Of a stretch of 37,024 nt of DNA, positions 1 through 7,996 are shown piece by piece. The DNA is taken from contig CAIOSO010000119.1 of the NCBI GenBank assembly GCA_903860985.1, positions 1 through 37,024 on the forward strand. Direction: 5' to 3'. A program made the translations under genes and the position numbers. The stretch's first letter is position 1. Each line of letters opens with the position of its first letter. Source of the stretch: an uncultured Flavobacteriales bacterium. Its GTDB lineage: Bacteria; Bacteroidota; Bacteroidia; Flavobacteriales_D; Crocinitomicaceae. The notes beneath the pieces are model-generated. The model saw only the letters and a program-made list of their open reading frames with translations, ran no database searches and was not told the DNA's origin.

Positions 1-1
1 C

Positions 2-2998
2 GGAATTACCTTTTCTCCCATTTTTGATGGATATGGTTCCTATTCGATTGCCTGTGTGGAGTTAGCTCCTTCGAATCCAAATACTGTTTGGGTTGGAACG
101 GGTGAAAACAATAATCAACGATCGGTTGCTTACGGTGATGGAGTTTATAAGTCCATGGATGGTGGTAAGTCGTTCACCAACATGGGATTAAAGACATCAG
201 AACACATCGGGAACATCATCATACATCCAACGGACGAAAATACTGTCTGGGTTTCTGCTTACGGTCCGTTATGGAGTAGTGGCGGTGAGCGTGGCGTGTA
301 TAAAACTACTGACGGAGGAAAAACATGGACAAGAACCTTGTTTGTTTCGGATAATACGGGAATTTCAGAAATTGCGATTGATCCTTCGAATCCAAACATT
401 CTATATGCAGCGGCGCACCAGCGCAGAAGACATGAGTGGACCTACATCGGCGGTGGACCAGAATCGATGGTATACAAGTCAACGGATGGTGGATTAACTT
501 GGCGTCCAATCAACGCAGGATTGCCGAAAGGGGATATGGGACGCGTTGGACTAGCTGTTTCACCAGTTGATCCGAACTATGTTTACGCGATTGTTGAAGC
601 GCGTTATGGAAAAGCGGGAGTTTACCGTTCAACGAATAAAGGAGAAAATTGGAGCAAACAAAGTGATTTCAATACAAGTGGTAACTATTACCAAGAAATC
701 ATGTGTGACCCATCAAATAAAAACAAAGTGTTCGCGATGGATACGTACATGCATCATACAGAAGATGGTGGAAAAACGTTTAAACCAACGGGAGAAACGA
801 ACAAACACGTGGATAATCACGCTATTTGGATCGATCCAAACAACACCGATCACTGGCTTGTTGGTTGTGATGGTGGATTGTACGAGACATATACACATGC
901 GAAAGAATGGAAATATTACGCGAATTTGCCGATTATTCAGTTCTACAAAGCAGTAACAGACAACGCGACGCCGTTCTACAATATCTATGGCGGGACTCAA
1001 GACAATAATTCTATGGGAGGTCCAGCTGCAACGAACAATGCCGCTGGAATATTGAATTCAGATTGGTTCATTACGAATGGTGGTGATGGATTTGAATCTG
1101 CAACAGATTGGTCCAATCCAAATATTACCTATGCGCAAGCACAATATGGGTGGATTGTACGTTACGACCGTGCTTCAGGTGAAAAAGTTCCGATTCAACC
1201 AATGTCCGGAAAAGGTGAGGCTGCTTATCGTTGGAATTGGGATTCACCGTTAATTGTTTCTACACACGACGCATCTACCTTGTATTTCGCGGCGAATAAA
1301 TTGTTTAAGTCCAATAATCGTGGGGACGACTGGCAAACGATTTCTCCGGATTTAACGCAGCAAATTGACCGCAATGAAATCGAAGTGATGGACCAAGTTT
1401 GGACCATTGACGCAGTGATGAAAAATGCATCCACTACTATTTACGGTAACATTGTTGCATTAGATGAGTCACCGAAGAAAAAAGGATTGTTATATGTTGG
1501 AACAGATGATGGATTAATTCAAGTATCCGAAAATGATGGTCAAACATGGAGTAAATACGCAACATTCCCAGGAGTTCCGGTGAATGCGCGTGTGAATATG
1601 CTGACGGCATCATTACACGAAGAAAACACGGTGTATGCGGTATTTAATCCACAGCGATCTGGAGATTTCAAACCGTATGTTTTACGTTCTGCGGACAAAG
1701 GAAAAACGTGGGTAAACATTACCTCCAATTTACCAGTTCGAGGAAATTCATACTGTTTGAAACAAGACCATGTCGATCCGAATTTAATGTTCGTTGGAAC
1801 GGAGTTCGGAGCATTTTTCACGAATGATGGAGGAGCAAACTGGACGAAATTGGCTGGATTGCCAACCGTTGCCGTGTATGACTTAGATATCCAAAAACGC
1901 GAGAACGATTTAGTGGCAGCAACGTTTGGACGTGGGTTCTATGTTTTGGACAACTACACGCCGTTGCGTTCATTGTCCAAAGTCAATTTGGACAAGAAAG
2001 CACATTTGTTCCCTGTGAAAGATGCACTTTCGTACGTGCCTGCTGATCCTCTCGGTTTAGATGGAACAGGATTCCAAGGACACAACATGTGGGCATCAGA
2101 GAATCCATCTTTTGGAGCAGTGTTTACCTTGCATTTAAAAGACGAATACAAAACATTGAAGGACACGCGTCAGGAAAAAGAGCAAGCTTTAGAGAAAGAC
2201 AAAAAAGATGTTGCATATCCGTCCTTTGATGAATTGCGTAAGGAACAATTAGAAGATGCAGCAAAGATTATTTGGATTATTTCGGATGCTTCAGGTAAAG
2301 AAGTTCGTCGCATGTCGGGAAGTCCAGCAAAAGGAATATCACGCACCGTATGGAATCTAAGATCGAACGCAACGAATCCAATTGGTTCAGGTGGTAATGG
2401 ATTCTTGGTTGCTCCGGGTACCTATTACGTAAGCGTATCATTGGTAAAAAATGGAACGGTGGAAGAACTAATTGCTAAAACTGCTTTCGAAGTCAAAGCA
2501 TTGAATAACCAAACGTTGGTAGCGAAAAATCCACAAGAATTGGCAGCGTTCAGATCTGAAGTAGCGGAATTAAATCGCAAGGTTTCTGGTGCAAATAGAT
2601 TGATGGATGAAACAAAAGATGAAATCGATTTAATGGAGAAAGCATTGATGTTATATCCAAACACGGATATGTCGTTGTTGAAAGAAATCAAAGAATTGAA
2701 AACGCTGATGTACGATTGCAACATATTAATGAATGGAGACGGCGTTCGTGCTGCTCATGAATTTGAAGTTGCGCCAAGTATTCAGTCGCGTTTAGGAATG
2801 GTGGAATACCAACTGTACGACAATACGGCAGGTGTGAGTAATACACACAAAGCAAACAAAACGATTGTTGAAGTAGAATATGCAGAACTTCGCGTGAAAT
2901 TGGATGAGGTCATCAAACGTGTTCAAGTTCTTCAAACGAAGTTGGACGCAGTAGCTATTCCGTACACAAAATCAAAAGAAAACTGGAAGGAGGATTAA
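2..2998 (+). CDS. BNR/sortilin-like repeat exo-protein, 5' truncated
   Basis: The frame is open from base 2, so the N-terminus lies upstream of the window; 998 residues are visible and the GTG at 56 is only an internal codon. About nine Asp-box motifs of the BNR/sialidase type are spread over the first two thirds, for example VYKSMDGGKSF, VYKTTDGGKTW, VYKSTDGGLTW and VLRSADKGKTW. This pattern builds a beta-propeller like that of VPS10/sortilin and of proteins often labelled glycosyl hydrolase in Bacteroidota. A FlgD-like beta-sandwich follows (IIWIISDASGKEVRR to about YVSVSLVKNG), and then a helical tail of about 150 residues. There is no T9SS sorting domain at the C-terminus. The propeller repeats alone do not prove enzymatic activity, and the substrate is unknown. 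It converges on fabI across a shared terminator. Confidence 0.85.
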   Translation, partial: GITFSPIFDGYGSYSIACVELAPSNPNTVWVGTGENNNQRSVAYGDGVYKSMDGGKSFTNMGLKTSEHIGNIIIHPTDENTVWVSAYGPLWSSGGERGVYKTTDGGKTWTRTLFVSDNTGISEIAIDPSNPNILYAAAHQRRRHEWTYIGGGPESMVYKSTDGGLTWRPINAGLPKGDMGRVGLAVSPVDPNYVYAIVEARYGKAGVYRSTNKGENWSKQSDFNTSGNYYQEIMCDPSNKNKVFAMDTYMHHTEDGGKTFKPTGETNKHVDNHAIWIDPNNTDHWLVGCDGGLYETYTHAKEWKYYANLPIIQFYKAVTDNATPFYNIYGGTQDNNSMGGPAATNNAAGILNSDWFITNGGDGFESATDWSNPNITYAQAQYGWIVRYDRASGEKVPIQPMSGKGEAAYRWNWDSPLIVSTHDASTLYFAANKLFKSNNRGDDWQTISPDLTQQIDRNEIEVMDQVWTIDAVMKNASTTIYGNIVALDESPKKKGLLYVGTDDGLIQVSENDGQTWSKYATFPGVPVNARVNMLTASLHEENTVYAVFNPQRSGDFKPYVLRSADKGKTWVNITSNLPVRGNSYCLKQDHVDPNLMFVGTEFGAFFTNDGGANWTKLAGLPTVAVYDLDIQKRENDLVAATFGRGFYVLDNYTPLRSLSKVNLDKKAHLFPVKDALSYVPADPLGLDGTGFQGHNMWASENPSFGAVFTLHLKDEYKTLKDTRQEKEQALEKDKKDVAYPSFDELRKEQLEDAAKIIWIISDASGKEVRRMSGSPAKGISRTVWNLRSNATNPIGSGGNGFLVAPGTYYVSVSLVKNGTVEELIAKTAFEVKALNNQTLVAKNPQELAAFRSEVAELNRKVSGANRLMDETKDEIDLMEKALMLYPNTDMSLLKEIKELKTLMYDCNILMNGDGVRAAHEFEVAPSIQSRLGMVEYQLYDNTAGVSNTHKANKTIVEVEYAELRVKLDEVIKRVQVLQTKLDAVAIPYTKSKENWKED

Positions 2999-3020
2999 TC
3001 CTCCGAAAGTTTAAGGCATA

Positions 3021-3055
3021 AAAAAGCCCGGACGATTTATTTGTCTGGGCTTTTT
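3021..3055. terminator. bidirectional intrinsic terminator
   Basis: AAAAAGCCCGGAC pairs with GTCTGGGCTTTTT, with one G-T wobble and a 9-base loop. A-tract and T-tract flanks let it work on both strands. It sits between the converging BNR-repeat gene and fabI. Confidence 0.85.
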
Positions 3056-3074
3056 AATATGATCATAAATCTGA

Positions 3075-3887
3075 TTACTCACCAAATTTTTCAATGACTT
3101 GTTGCGTCACCCCCGTATTGGAGAATCCACCATCGTGGAATAAATTCTGCATCGTAACGTATCTTGTTAAGTCTGAGAACATCGTTACACAATAGTCAGC
3201 ACATGCTACTGCAGATGCATTTCCTAGTGGTGACATTTGTTCTGAGAAGTTAATAAATTCTTTAAATCCTTTGATTCCTTGTCCAGCAGTTGTAACCGTT
3301 GGAGATTGAGAAATCGTATTTACGCGTACTTTTTTCGCGATTCCGTAGTGGTATCCAAATGAACGAGCGATGGACTCCAACAAAGATTTCGCATCAGCCA
3401 TATCGTTATAGTCAGGGAAAATACGTTGTGCTGCGATGTAAGAAAGGGCGATCACAGATCCCCATTCGTTCATAGCATCTTGTTTGTAAAGTGTTGCTAA
3501 AGTCTTGTGTAAAGAGATCGCAGAAACATCCATGGACTGATTGTAGTAATTGTAATCATTTTCCGTGTAATGTTTTCCTTTACGTACGTTTGGAGACATG
3601 CCAATAGAATGCAAAACGAAGTCGATTTTACCACCAAGGATTTCTTGAGCTTGTGTTACAAGGTTCGTTAAATCTTCAATGCTTGTTGCATCAGCTGGAA
3701 TAACTTGACTTCCAGTTTCAGCTGCTAATGTATTGATTTCACCCATTCGCATTGCGATTGGAGCGTTTGTCAACACGAATGTTGCTCCCTCTTCGTGTGC
3801 TCTCTGAGCGACTTTCCATGCGATGGATTGGTCGTTCAATGCACCAAAAATAATTCCTCGTTTTCCTTTTAGTAAGTTATTTGCCAT
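3075..3887 (-). CDS. fabI: enoyl-[acyl-carrier-protein] reductase (NADH), FabI type
   Basis: The 270-residue product is a short-chain dehydrogenase-fold enzyme that catalyses the last reduction of each fatty-acid elongation cycle (trans-2-enoyl-ACP to acyl-ACP). Length fits FabI. Visible signatures are the N-terminal nucleotide-binding segment GIIFGALNDQSIAW (residues 11-24), where FabI replaces the classical glycine motif; LHSIG at 92-96; and the active-site pattern Y150 ... Y160-x6-K167 (SYIAAQ ... DYNDMADAKS), the FabI arrangement. TISQSPTVTTAG at 191-202 is the substrate-loop region. It is the last gene of the leftward uvrB cluster but has its own -7 box at 3905-3912, inside the 3' end region of the preceding gene. 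Triclosan-class inhibitors target this family. Confidence 0.96.
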   Translation of the reverse strand: MANNLLKGKRGIIFGALNDQSIAWKVAQRAHEEGATFVLTNAPIAMRMGEINTLAAETGSQVIPADATSIEDLTNLVTQAQEILGGKIDFVLHSIGMSPNVRKGKHYTENDYNYYNQSMDVSAISLHKTLATLYKQDAMNEWGSVIALSYIAAQRIFPDYNDMADAKSLLESIARSFGYHYGIAKKVRVNTISQSPTVTTAGQGIKGFKEFINFSEQMSPLGNASAVACADYCVTMFSDLTRYVTMQNLFHDGGFSNTGVTQQVIEKFGE

Positions 3888-3904
3888 GTATCTTCAATTT
3901 TAAA

Positions 3905-3912
3905 CAAAAGTA
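3905..3912 (-). promoter_or_regulatory. -7 promoter box of fabI (TACTTTTG)
   Basis: On the minus strand TACTTTTG matches the Bacteroidota TAnnTTTG box and ends 17 bases before the fabI ATG. No good TTG -33 element was found at normal spacing, so strength is uncertain. It allows fabI to be transcribed apart from the upstream genes. Confidence 0.5.
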
Positions 3913-3919
3913 ATCAATC

Positions 3920-4459
3920 TTATTTTTCTAGCACGGATTTTAATTTTTTGAGTCCACCGTCGAGATCTTTCCCAATCATCTCATTCATGTTCAAAAGGTA
4001 GGTAATTGCATTCCACGGGTAAGGCGAGTTTCCTTTAAATCCCCAAATTACACGTGTTTTCTCTGTATTAATACTACTTGTTTCAAAGTAAGCATCGTCT
4101 TCATTTTCAAAGGGAACTTTGAAGCGTATGTGCATGTCAATTCTTTCTCCTGGTGTTAATTTGACGATTTCCATGGATCCAGTCCCCACCTTTTCATCCT
4201 TACTTTCCCATGCGGAAACGAATCCAATGGTGCCATCTGTCCCCGTATACGTTTTTTTCATTTTGGGATCTTGCCTTGACCAAACACTGAATTGATCTTG
4301 ATTTTTCAAGTACTTGAGGTAGTTGTAGACACTATCTTTTGGCAATGAAACTTCCACACTGCGTTCTAATTTGAATTTTTTCGGAGCGAAAATACCAATA
4401 GTTAAAACCGCTGTAATTAATACTAGAATCAGTAAGAATAATCGTTTAATCCATTTCAT
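3920..4459 (-). CDS. SRPBCC-fold membrane-anchored protein (polyketide cyclase-like)
   Basis: The 179-residue product starts with one hydrophobic segment (about residues 5-25, LFLLILVLITAVLTIGIFA) that looks like a signal anchor. An SRPBCC/START-like domain follows: a hydrophobic-ligand-binding helix-grip fold recognisable from the pattern SVEVSLPKDSVYNYLKYL, FVSAWESKDEKVGTGSMEI and TRVIWGFKG. Such proteins are often annotated as polyketide cyclase/dehydrase or transcription activator effector-binding relatives; no substrate can be assigned here. It lies between the DUF3817 gene and fabI on the same strand, with gaps of 45 and 32 bases, so it is probably part of the uvrB-led transcription unit. 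The fold call is firm; the function is unknown. Confidence 0.8.
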   Translation of the reverse strand: MKWIKRLFLLILVLITAVLTIGIFAPKKFKLERSVEVSLPKDSVYNYLKYLKNQDQFSVWSRQDPKMKKTYTGTDGTIGFVSAWESKDEKVGTGSMEIVKLTPGERIDMHIRFKVPFENEDDAYFETSSINTEKTRVIWGFKGNSPYPWNAITYLLNMNEMIGKDLDGGLKKLKSVLEK

Positions 4460-4504
4460 AATCCATTCGTTTTGAATTGCTTTACGCAGATGTTCAGAAA
4501 AAGG

Positions 4505-4789
4505 TTACCCCTGGCTTCTTAGGTATTTTTTCTCTGCCCAAAATGTTCCAAATGGAACGAAAGCGGCGATAAACAATATCAGTGCTTTCCCAAATGAAAA
4601 TTGTTTTGAAAAGAAAAAAATCGCTAGGTAGATGCAAAAAGCAATGAACAAAATTCCGTGAATCCATCCCACAATTTTATTTGGCCAAATCATCTCGAAT
4701 TGGTACTTCAAGACCATCGTGATGATGAGTCCAATCCAAGAGAATCCTTCAGCAATGGCAATTTTTTGAAATTGTTGTAAACGTGTCAT
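4505..4789 (-). CDS. DUF3817 family small membrane protein
   Basis: A 94-residue, mostly hydrophobic protein with about three membrane helices: around AEGFSWIGLIITMVLKYQ, IHGILFIAFCIYLAIFFF and ALILFIAAFVPFGTFWAEK. The EG-S start of helix 1, the K-Y after it and the G-x-HG motif (GWIHG) before helix 2 are typical of DUF3817 (YdzA-like) integral membrane proteins, whose role is not established. It begins two bases after the uvrB stop codon, so translation is probably coupled to uvrB. No export signal apart from the membrane helices. Confidence 0.85.
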   Translation of the reverse strand: MTRLQQFQKIAIAEGFSWIGLIITMVLKYQFEMIWPNKIVGWIHGILFIAFCIYLAIFFFSKQFSFGKALILFIAAFVPFGTFWAEKKYLRSQG

Positions 4790-4791
4790 AC

Positions 4792-6813
4792 TTATTTTTT
4801 TAATTGAGTTTCGAGTTCTTTTAATTGGTCTCGGAAACGCGCTGCTTCAATGAAATCAAGTTCCTTCGCTGCTTTTTCCATGGCTTTTCTCGTTGCTTTC
4901 AATCTCGCTTCGAGTTCTTTTGGATTCAAATACTTCTGAACAGGTTCCGCCGCCAATTGTGCCTGAGCGGCCTGCGTATACTTTAACTGTCGACCGGCAG
5001 TATCCCCATCGGCAACCTTTGTGGACTCCATGATTTTCTCTTTGGATTTATTCAAGGCAGTTGGAACTAGTCCATGTTCGAGGTTATAAGCGATTTGCAT
5101 CGCTCTTCTTCGTTCCGTTTCGGAAATCGTTCTTCGCATGGACTCCGTCATTTTGTCGGCGTACATCAGTACTTTTCCATTGACATTTCTCGCGGCGCGT
5201 CCAACGGTTTGTACCAATGAACGTTCATTTCGAAGGAATCCTTCTTTGTCGGCATCCAAAATCGCGACCAACGAAACCTCTGGAAGGTCAAGTCCTTCAC
5301 GTAGTAAGTTTACTCCGATCAGGACATCAAAATCTCCAAGTCTTAACTGTCGAAGAATTTCAACGCGTTCAATCGTATCGATTTCACTGTGAATATAGCG
5401 GCAAAGGATTCCGAGTTTGTCTAAGTATTTCTGTAATTCCTCCGCCATTCTTTTGGTCAGTGTTGTCACGAGAATACGTTCTTTTACAGCGATTCGTTCT
5501 TGAATTGCTGCCATTAAATGGTCAATTTGATGCTTGGACGGATGCACCTCAATGATTGGGTCTAGAAGTCCTGTTGGACGAATTAACTGCTGTACCATGA
5601 TTCCTTCAGAGCGTTGCATTTCGTAGTCAGCAGGCGTTGCCGAAACATAAATCGTATTGTTCAGGAATCCCTCGAATTCTTCAAACTTCAGTGGACGGTT
5701 GTCGATCGCTGCTTGCAGTCGAAATCCGTAGTCGATCAAATTGGTTTTTCGTGCGCGATCTCCCGCATACATCCCACGTACTTGTGGAAGTGTCACATGG
5801 CTTTCGTCGATTACAAGGAGAAAATCGTCTGGGAAATAATCGAGTAAGCAGAACGGACGTTCACCCGGTTGACGACGATCGAAATACCGTGAGTAATTTT
5901 CAATTCCAGAGCAGTAGCCTAGTTCACGGATCATTTCGAGGTCGTAGTTCACGCGTTCATCGAGTCGTTTGGACTCCTCTAATTTACCATCTTCCTTAAA
6001 GTTTTGAACTTGAACGACAAGGTCATCTTGGATTTGTTCGATGGCTTGACGCGTATTGTCTGGACTCGATACAAATAAATTGGCGGGAAAAATATCAATT
6101 TCCTTAAAGGTTTCGATGCGTTCGCTCGTTTCTGGGTCTATGGAAGAAATGGTTTCGATTTCATCGCCCCAAAATCCAATTCGAATCGCATAATCAGCAT
6201 AGGCTAGGAAGATGTCCACCGTTTCTCCGATCGCACGAAACATGCCGCGTTCAAATTTGTCACCGGCACGTTGGTACAAGTTTTCGACCAGTCTAAACAG
6301 GAATTTATTTCTTGCGACGGATTGTCCAACAGTCAAGTGTAAAATGCTTTCGCGGAATTCCTGTGGATTTCCGATGCCGTAAATACACGAAACGGATGCT
6401 ACGACTAGGACATCCTTGCGTCCAGATAGCAGGGCAGAGGTGGCGGATAAACGAAGTTTTTCAATCTCATCGTTGATTTGCAAATCCTTTTCAATGTAAA
6501 CGCCGGTTGTCGGTAAATAGGCTTCCGGCTGATAATAATCGTAGTAGGAAACAAAATATTCGATGGAATTCTCCGGGAAAAACTGCTTGAATTCCCCATA
6601 CAATTGAGCAGCTAATGTTTTGTTGTGCGAGAGAACTAAAGTTGGACGTTGAATTTGTTGAACGACGTTCGCAATTGTAAACGTTTTTCCGCTTCCCGTT
6701 ACTCCAAGTAACGTTTGGTCTGTAACACCGGCAGCTAATCCGGCGACTAATTGTCGAATTGCTTCCGGTTGATCACCGGTTGGCTGAAAGTCGGATACAA
6801 GTTGAAAGTCCAT
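4792..6813 (-). CDS. uvrB: UvrABC excision repair helicase subunit UvrB
   Basis: The 673-residue protein is the damage-verifying, ATP-dependent subunit of nucleotide excision repair. It receives DNA from UvrA and recruits UvrC. Visible are the N-terminal QLVSDFQPTGDQPEAI motif, the Walker A loop GVTGSGKT (residues 37-44), the damage-wedging beta-hairpin region rich in tyrosines (YYDYYQPEAYLP), the DESHVTLPQ Walker B region, the late helicase motifs (REGLDLPEVSLVAILDADKE, QTVGRAARN), and a C-terminal UVR motif (AAKELDFIEAARFRDQLKEL). I chose the ATG at 6813 over an in-frame upstream ATG at 6858 because a well-formed promoter (6820-6848) lies between them and family members start at this MDFQ-like position. 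It heads a leftward cluster. Confidence 0.96.
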   Translation of the reverse strand: MDFQLVSDFQPTGDQPEAIRQLVAGLAAGVTDQTLLGVTGSGKTFTIANVVQQIQRPTLVLSHNKTLAAQLYGEFKQFFPENSIEYFVSYYDYYQPEAYLPTTGVYIEKDLQINDEIEKLRLSATSALLSGRKDVLVVASVSCIYGIGNPQEFRESILHLTVGQSVARNKFLFRLVENLYQRAGDKFERGMFRAIGETVDIFLAYADYAIRIGFWGDEIETISSIDPETSERIETFKEIDIFPANLFVSSPDNTRQAIEQIQDDLVVQVQNFKEDGKLEESKRLDERVNYDLEMIRELGYCSGIENYSRYFDRRQPGERPFCLLDYFPDDFLLVIDESHVTLPQVRGMYAGDRARKTNLIDYGFRLQAAIDNRPLKFEEFEGFLNNTIYVSATPADYEMQRSEGIMVQQLIRPTGLLDPIIEVHPSKHQIDHLMAAIQERIAVKERILVTTLTKRMAEELQKYLDKLGILCRYIHSEIDTIERVEILRQLRLGDFDVLIGVNLLREGLDLPEVSLVAILDADKEGFLRNERSLVQTVGRAARNVNGKVLMYADKMTESMRRTISETERRRAMQIAYNLEHGLVPTALNKSKEKIMESTKVADGDTAGRQLKYTQAAQAQLAAEPVQKYLNPKELEARLKATRKAMEKAAKELDFIEAARFRDQLKELETQLKK

Positions 6814-6819
6814 CTTCGA

Positions 6820-6848
6820 CAAATGTAACGAATATCGTGATGTGTCAA
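6820..6848 (-). promoter_or_regulatory. uvrB promoter (TTG - 18 bp - TACATTTG)
   Basis: On the minus strand TTG (6848-6846) is followed after 18 bases by TACATTTG (6827-6820), a full match to the Bacteroidota consensus TTG-N17-23-TAnnTTTG. Only six bases separate the -7 box from the uvrB ATG, so the transcript would start at or very near the start codon. This decides the uvrB start. Confidence 0.75.
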
Positions 6849-6866
6849 ATGAATTCACACTTTTCC

Positions 6867-6874
6867 TATCTTTG
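6867..6874 (+). promoter_or_regulatory. -7 promoter box of the AHSA1-type gene (TATCTTTG)
   Basis: TATCTTTG matches TAnnTTTG and lies four bases before the ATG at 6879, so a near-leaderless mRNA is expected. No TTG at standard -33 spacing. It is back to back with the uvrB promoter. Confidence 0.55.
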
Positions 6875-6878
6875 TTTT

Positions 6879-7292
6879 ATGGAACAAGAATGGATTGAAG
6901 TAGAAGCAATGATTGAAGCGCCTATCGACAAAGTTTGGGAGAAATGGACAACAAGTGAACACGTGACAAAGTGGAATTTCGCACATGAGTCTTGGTGTTG
7001 TCCGTCCGCAGACATCGATTTACGAAAAGGTGGCGCCTTTTCTTATCGCATGGAAGCGGTAGACGGCTCCGCTGGATTTGACTTTCAAGGAACCTATGAT
7101 GCCGTTGAAGATCAGGAGTTCTTAGCAATTACTTTAGCTGATGGACGCAAATGGGAAGTTGAGTTTTCGGACTTAGGTTCATCTACTCATGTGACAGAAC
7201 GTTTTTACCCAGAAACGGAAAATACCTTGGAATTGCAGGAGCAGGGATGGCAAGCGATATTGAATCAATTCAAATCCTATTGCGAAGAGTAG
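6879..7292 (+). CDS. SRPBCC family protein, AHSA1-type
   Basis: A 137-residue cytosolic protein of the AHSA1 (activator of Hsp90 ATPase-like) branch of the SRPBCC superfamily. The N-terminus IEVEAMIEAPIDKVWEKWT, the WNFAHESWCCPSADIDLRKGG stretch (split across the sheet) and the C-terminal helix ending QGWQAILNQFKSY are characteristic. It has no signal peptide. The ligand is unknown; the C-terminal helix covering a hydrophobic cavity is the usual feature of the fold. The in-frame extension back to 6759 overlaps uvrB and its promoter and was rejected; the ATG at 6879 follows a -7 box directly. A DUF1801 gene follows after four bases, so the two are one transcript. Confidence 0.88.
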   Translation: MEQEWIEVEAMIEAPIDKVWEKWTTSEHVTKWNFAHESWCCPSADIDLRKGGAFSYRMEAVDGSAGFDFQGTYDAVEDQEFLAITLADGRKWEVEFSDLGSSTHVTERFYPETENTLELQEQGWQAILNQFKSYCEE

Positions 7293-7296
7293 AAGC

Positions 7297-7632
7297 ATGC
7301 ATCCGGAAGTAGAGGCACATATTCAATCCTTTCCAAAGGATACGCAGGAGAAACTGTTAGCGCTTCGTTCCTTTCTAATGAATTCCGTTGAGGGATTGGA
7401 GGAAACGAAGAATTACGGAATACCAACGTTCAAACTGAACGGAAAGAATTTCATACATTATGCTGGTTATGCGAAGCACATTGGATTCTATCCAGGAGCA
7501 GGGCCTGTCAAAGAATTGAGTGAGGAATTGAAAGGATATACTTTTGCCAAAGGATCTATTCAGTTCCCATTGACAAAAGAATTGCCTTTTGACTTAATCC
7601 AAAAAATCATCGATTTAAAATTGAAAGCATAA
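7297..7632 (+). CDS. DUF1801 (YdhG/iron-chaperone-like) protein
   Basis: A 111-residue cytosolic protein with the DUF1801 layout: an N-terminal helix pair (HIQSFPKDTQEKLLALRSFL), the signature EETKNYGIPTFKLNGKNFIHY, then IGFYPG and the closing segment FAKGSIQFPLTKELPFDLI with a final helix. This is the small alpha/beta fold of YdhG/YyaK-like proteins, distantly related to frataxin-type proteins. A role in iron handling has been proposed for some members but cannot be read from this sequence. It is translated four bases after the AHSA1-type SRPBCC gene; SRPBCC and DUF1801 genes often occur together in Bacteroidota, so they may act together. It ends at a strong terminator. Confidence 0.88.
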   Translation: MHPEVEAHIQSFPKDTQEKLLALRSFLMNSVEGLEETKNYGIPTFKLNGKNFIHYAGYAKHIGFYPGAGPVKELSEELKGYTFAKGSIQFPLTKELPFDLIQKIIDLKLKA

Positions 7633-7663
7633 AAAAGCCCTAACAGCATCGTCAGGGCTTTTA
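7631..7663. terminator. bidirectional intrinsic terminator
   Basis: AAAAAAGCCCTAAC pairs with GTCAGGGCTTTT with one A-C mismatch; the loop is six bases. It separates the rightward DUF1801 gene from the leftward small gene at 7665-7814. The A/T flanks fit use from both sides. Confidence 0.75.
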
Positions 7664-7664
7664 T

Positions 7665-7814
7665 TTAGTTTTTGCAAATGAAGACTTTGTGGTTTTTAAG
7701 TTTTTTCACTTCCAAAGATTTGCTGTAACTTAAGATAAAATATAGAGCAGCACTAGAAGGTTGTAACTTCACTTCATTTTTCACTAACGTTTCGGAGTAA
7801 TTTTTTTGAACCAT
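7665..7814 (-). CDS. conserved-looking 49-residue small protein
   Basis: The product begins MVQKNYSETLVKN and ends VFICKN. The central stretch PSSAALYFILSYSKSLEVKK resembles a recurring short-protein pattern of Flavobacteria (P-S-x-x-x-x-x-F-I-L-x-Y-S-K-S-L-x-V-x-K). I recognise that pattern from memory only. I chose the ATG at 7814 over a TTG 13 codons upstream. There is no signal peptide or membrane helix; the core is probably a single amphipathic helix. The gene points away from fbaA and ends against the terminator at 7631-7663. Function unknown. Confidence is moderate because it is short, though composition and terminator placement both support a real gene. Confidence 0.6.
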   Translation of the reverse strand: MVQKNYSETLVKNEVKLQPSSAALYFILSYSKSLEVKKLKNHKVFICKN

Positions 7815-7968
7815 AGGCTTGTTAAATGTTTCCTCAATAACGTTCAGATTCAACCTTTATTGTTTGAATCGTTTTATTTTTTGTGGTAGTATGTAGATGT
7901 CGATGTGACTAGGATCATTTACTGTTAGACCTGCGAGAAAATTTCAAGAGCATTTGTCCTAATTTTAC

Positions 7969-7976
7969 TACTTTTG
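7969..7976 (+). promoter_or_regulatory. -7 promoter box of fbaA (TACTTTTG)
   Basis: TACTTTTG matches TAnnTTTG, 20 bases before the fbaA ATG, giving a short leader of roughly 15 bases. No clear TTG at -33 spacing. The remaining 7815-7968 stretch shows no other feature. Confidence 0.5.
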
Positions 7977-7996
7977 CCTCATCAATCAACAACAAC

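Noticed and set aside
6814-6858. Upstream in-frame ATG for uvrB at 6858, giving 15 extra residues
   Set aside because: The extension crosses the uvrB promoter (TTG-18-TACATTTG) and does not match the family's start, so it would not be transcribed.
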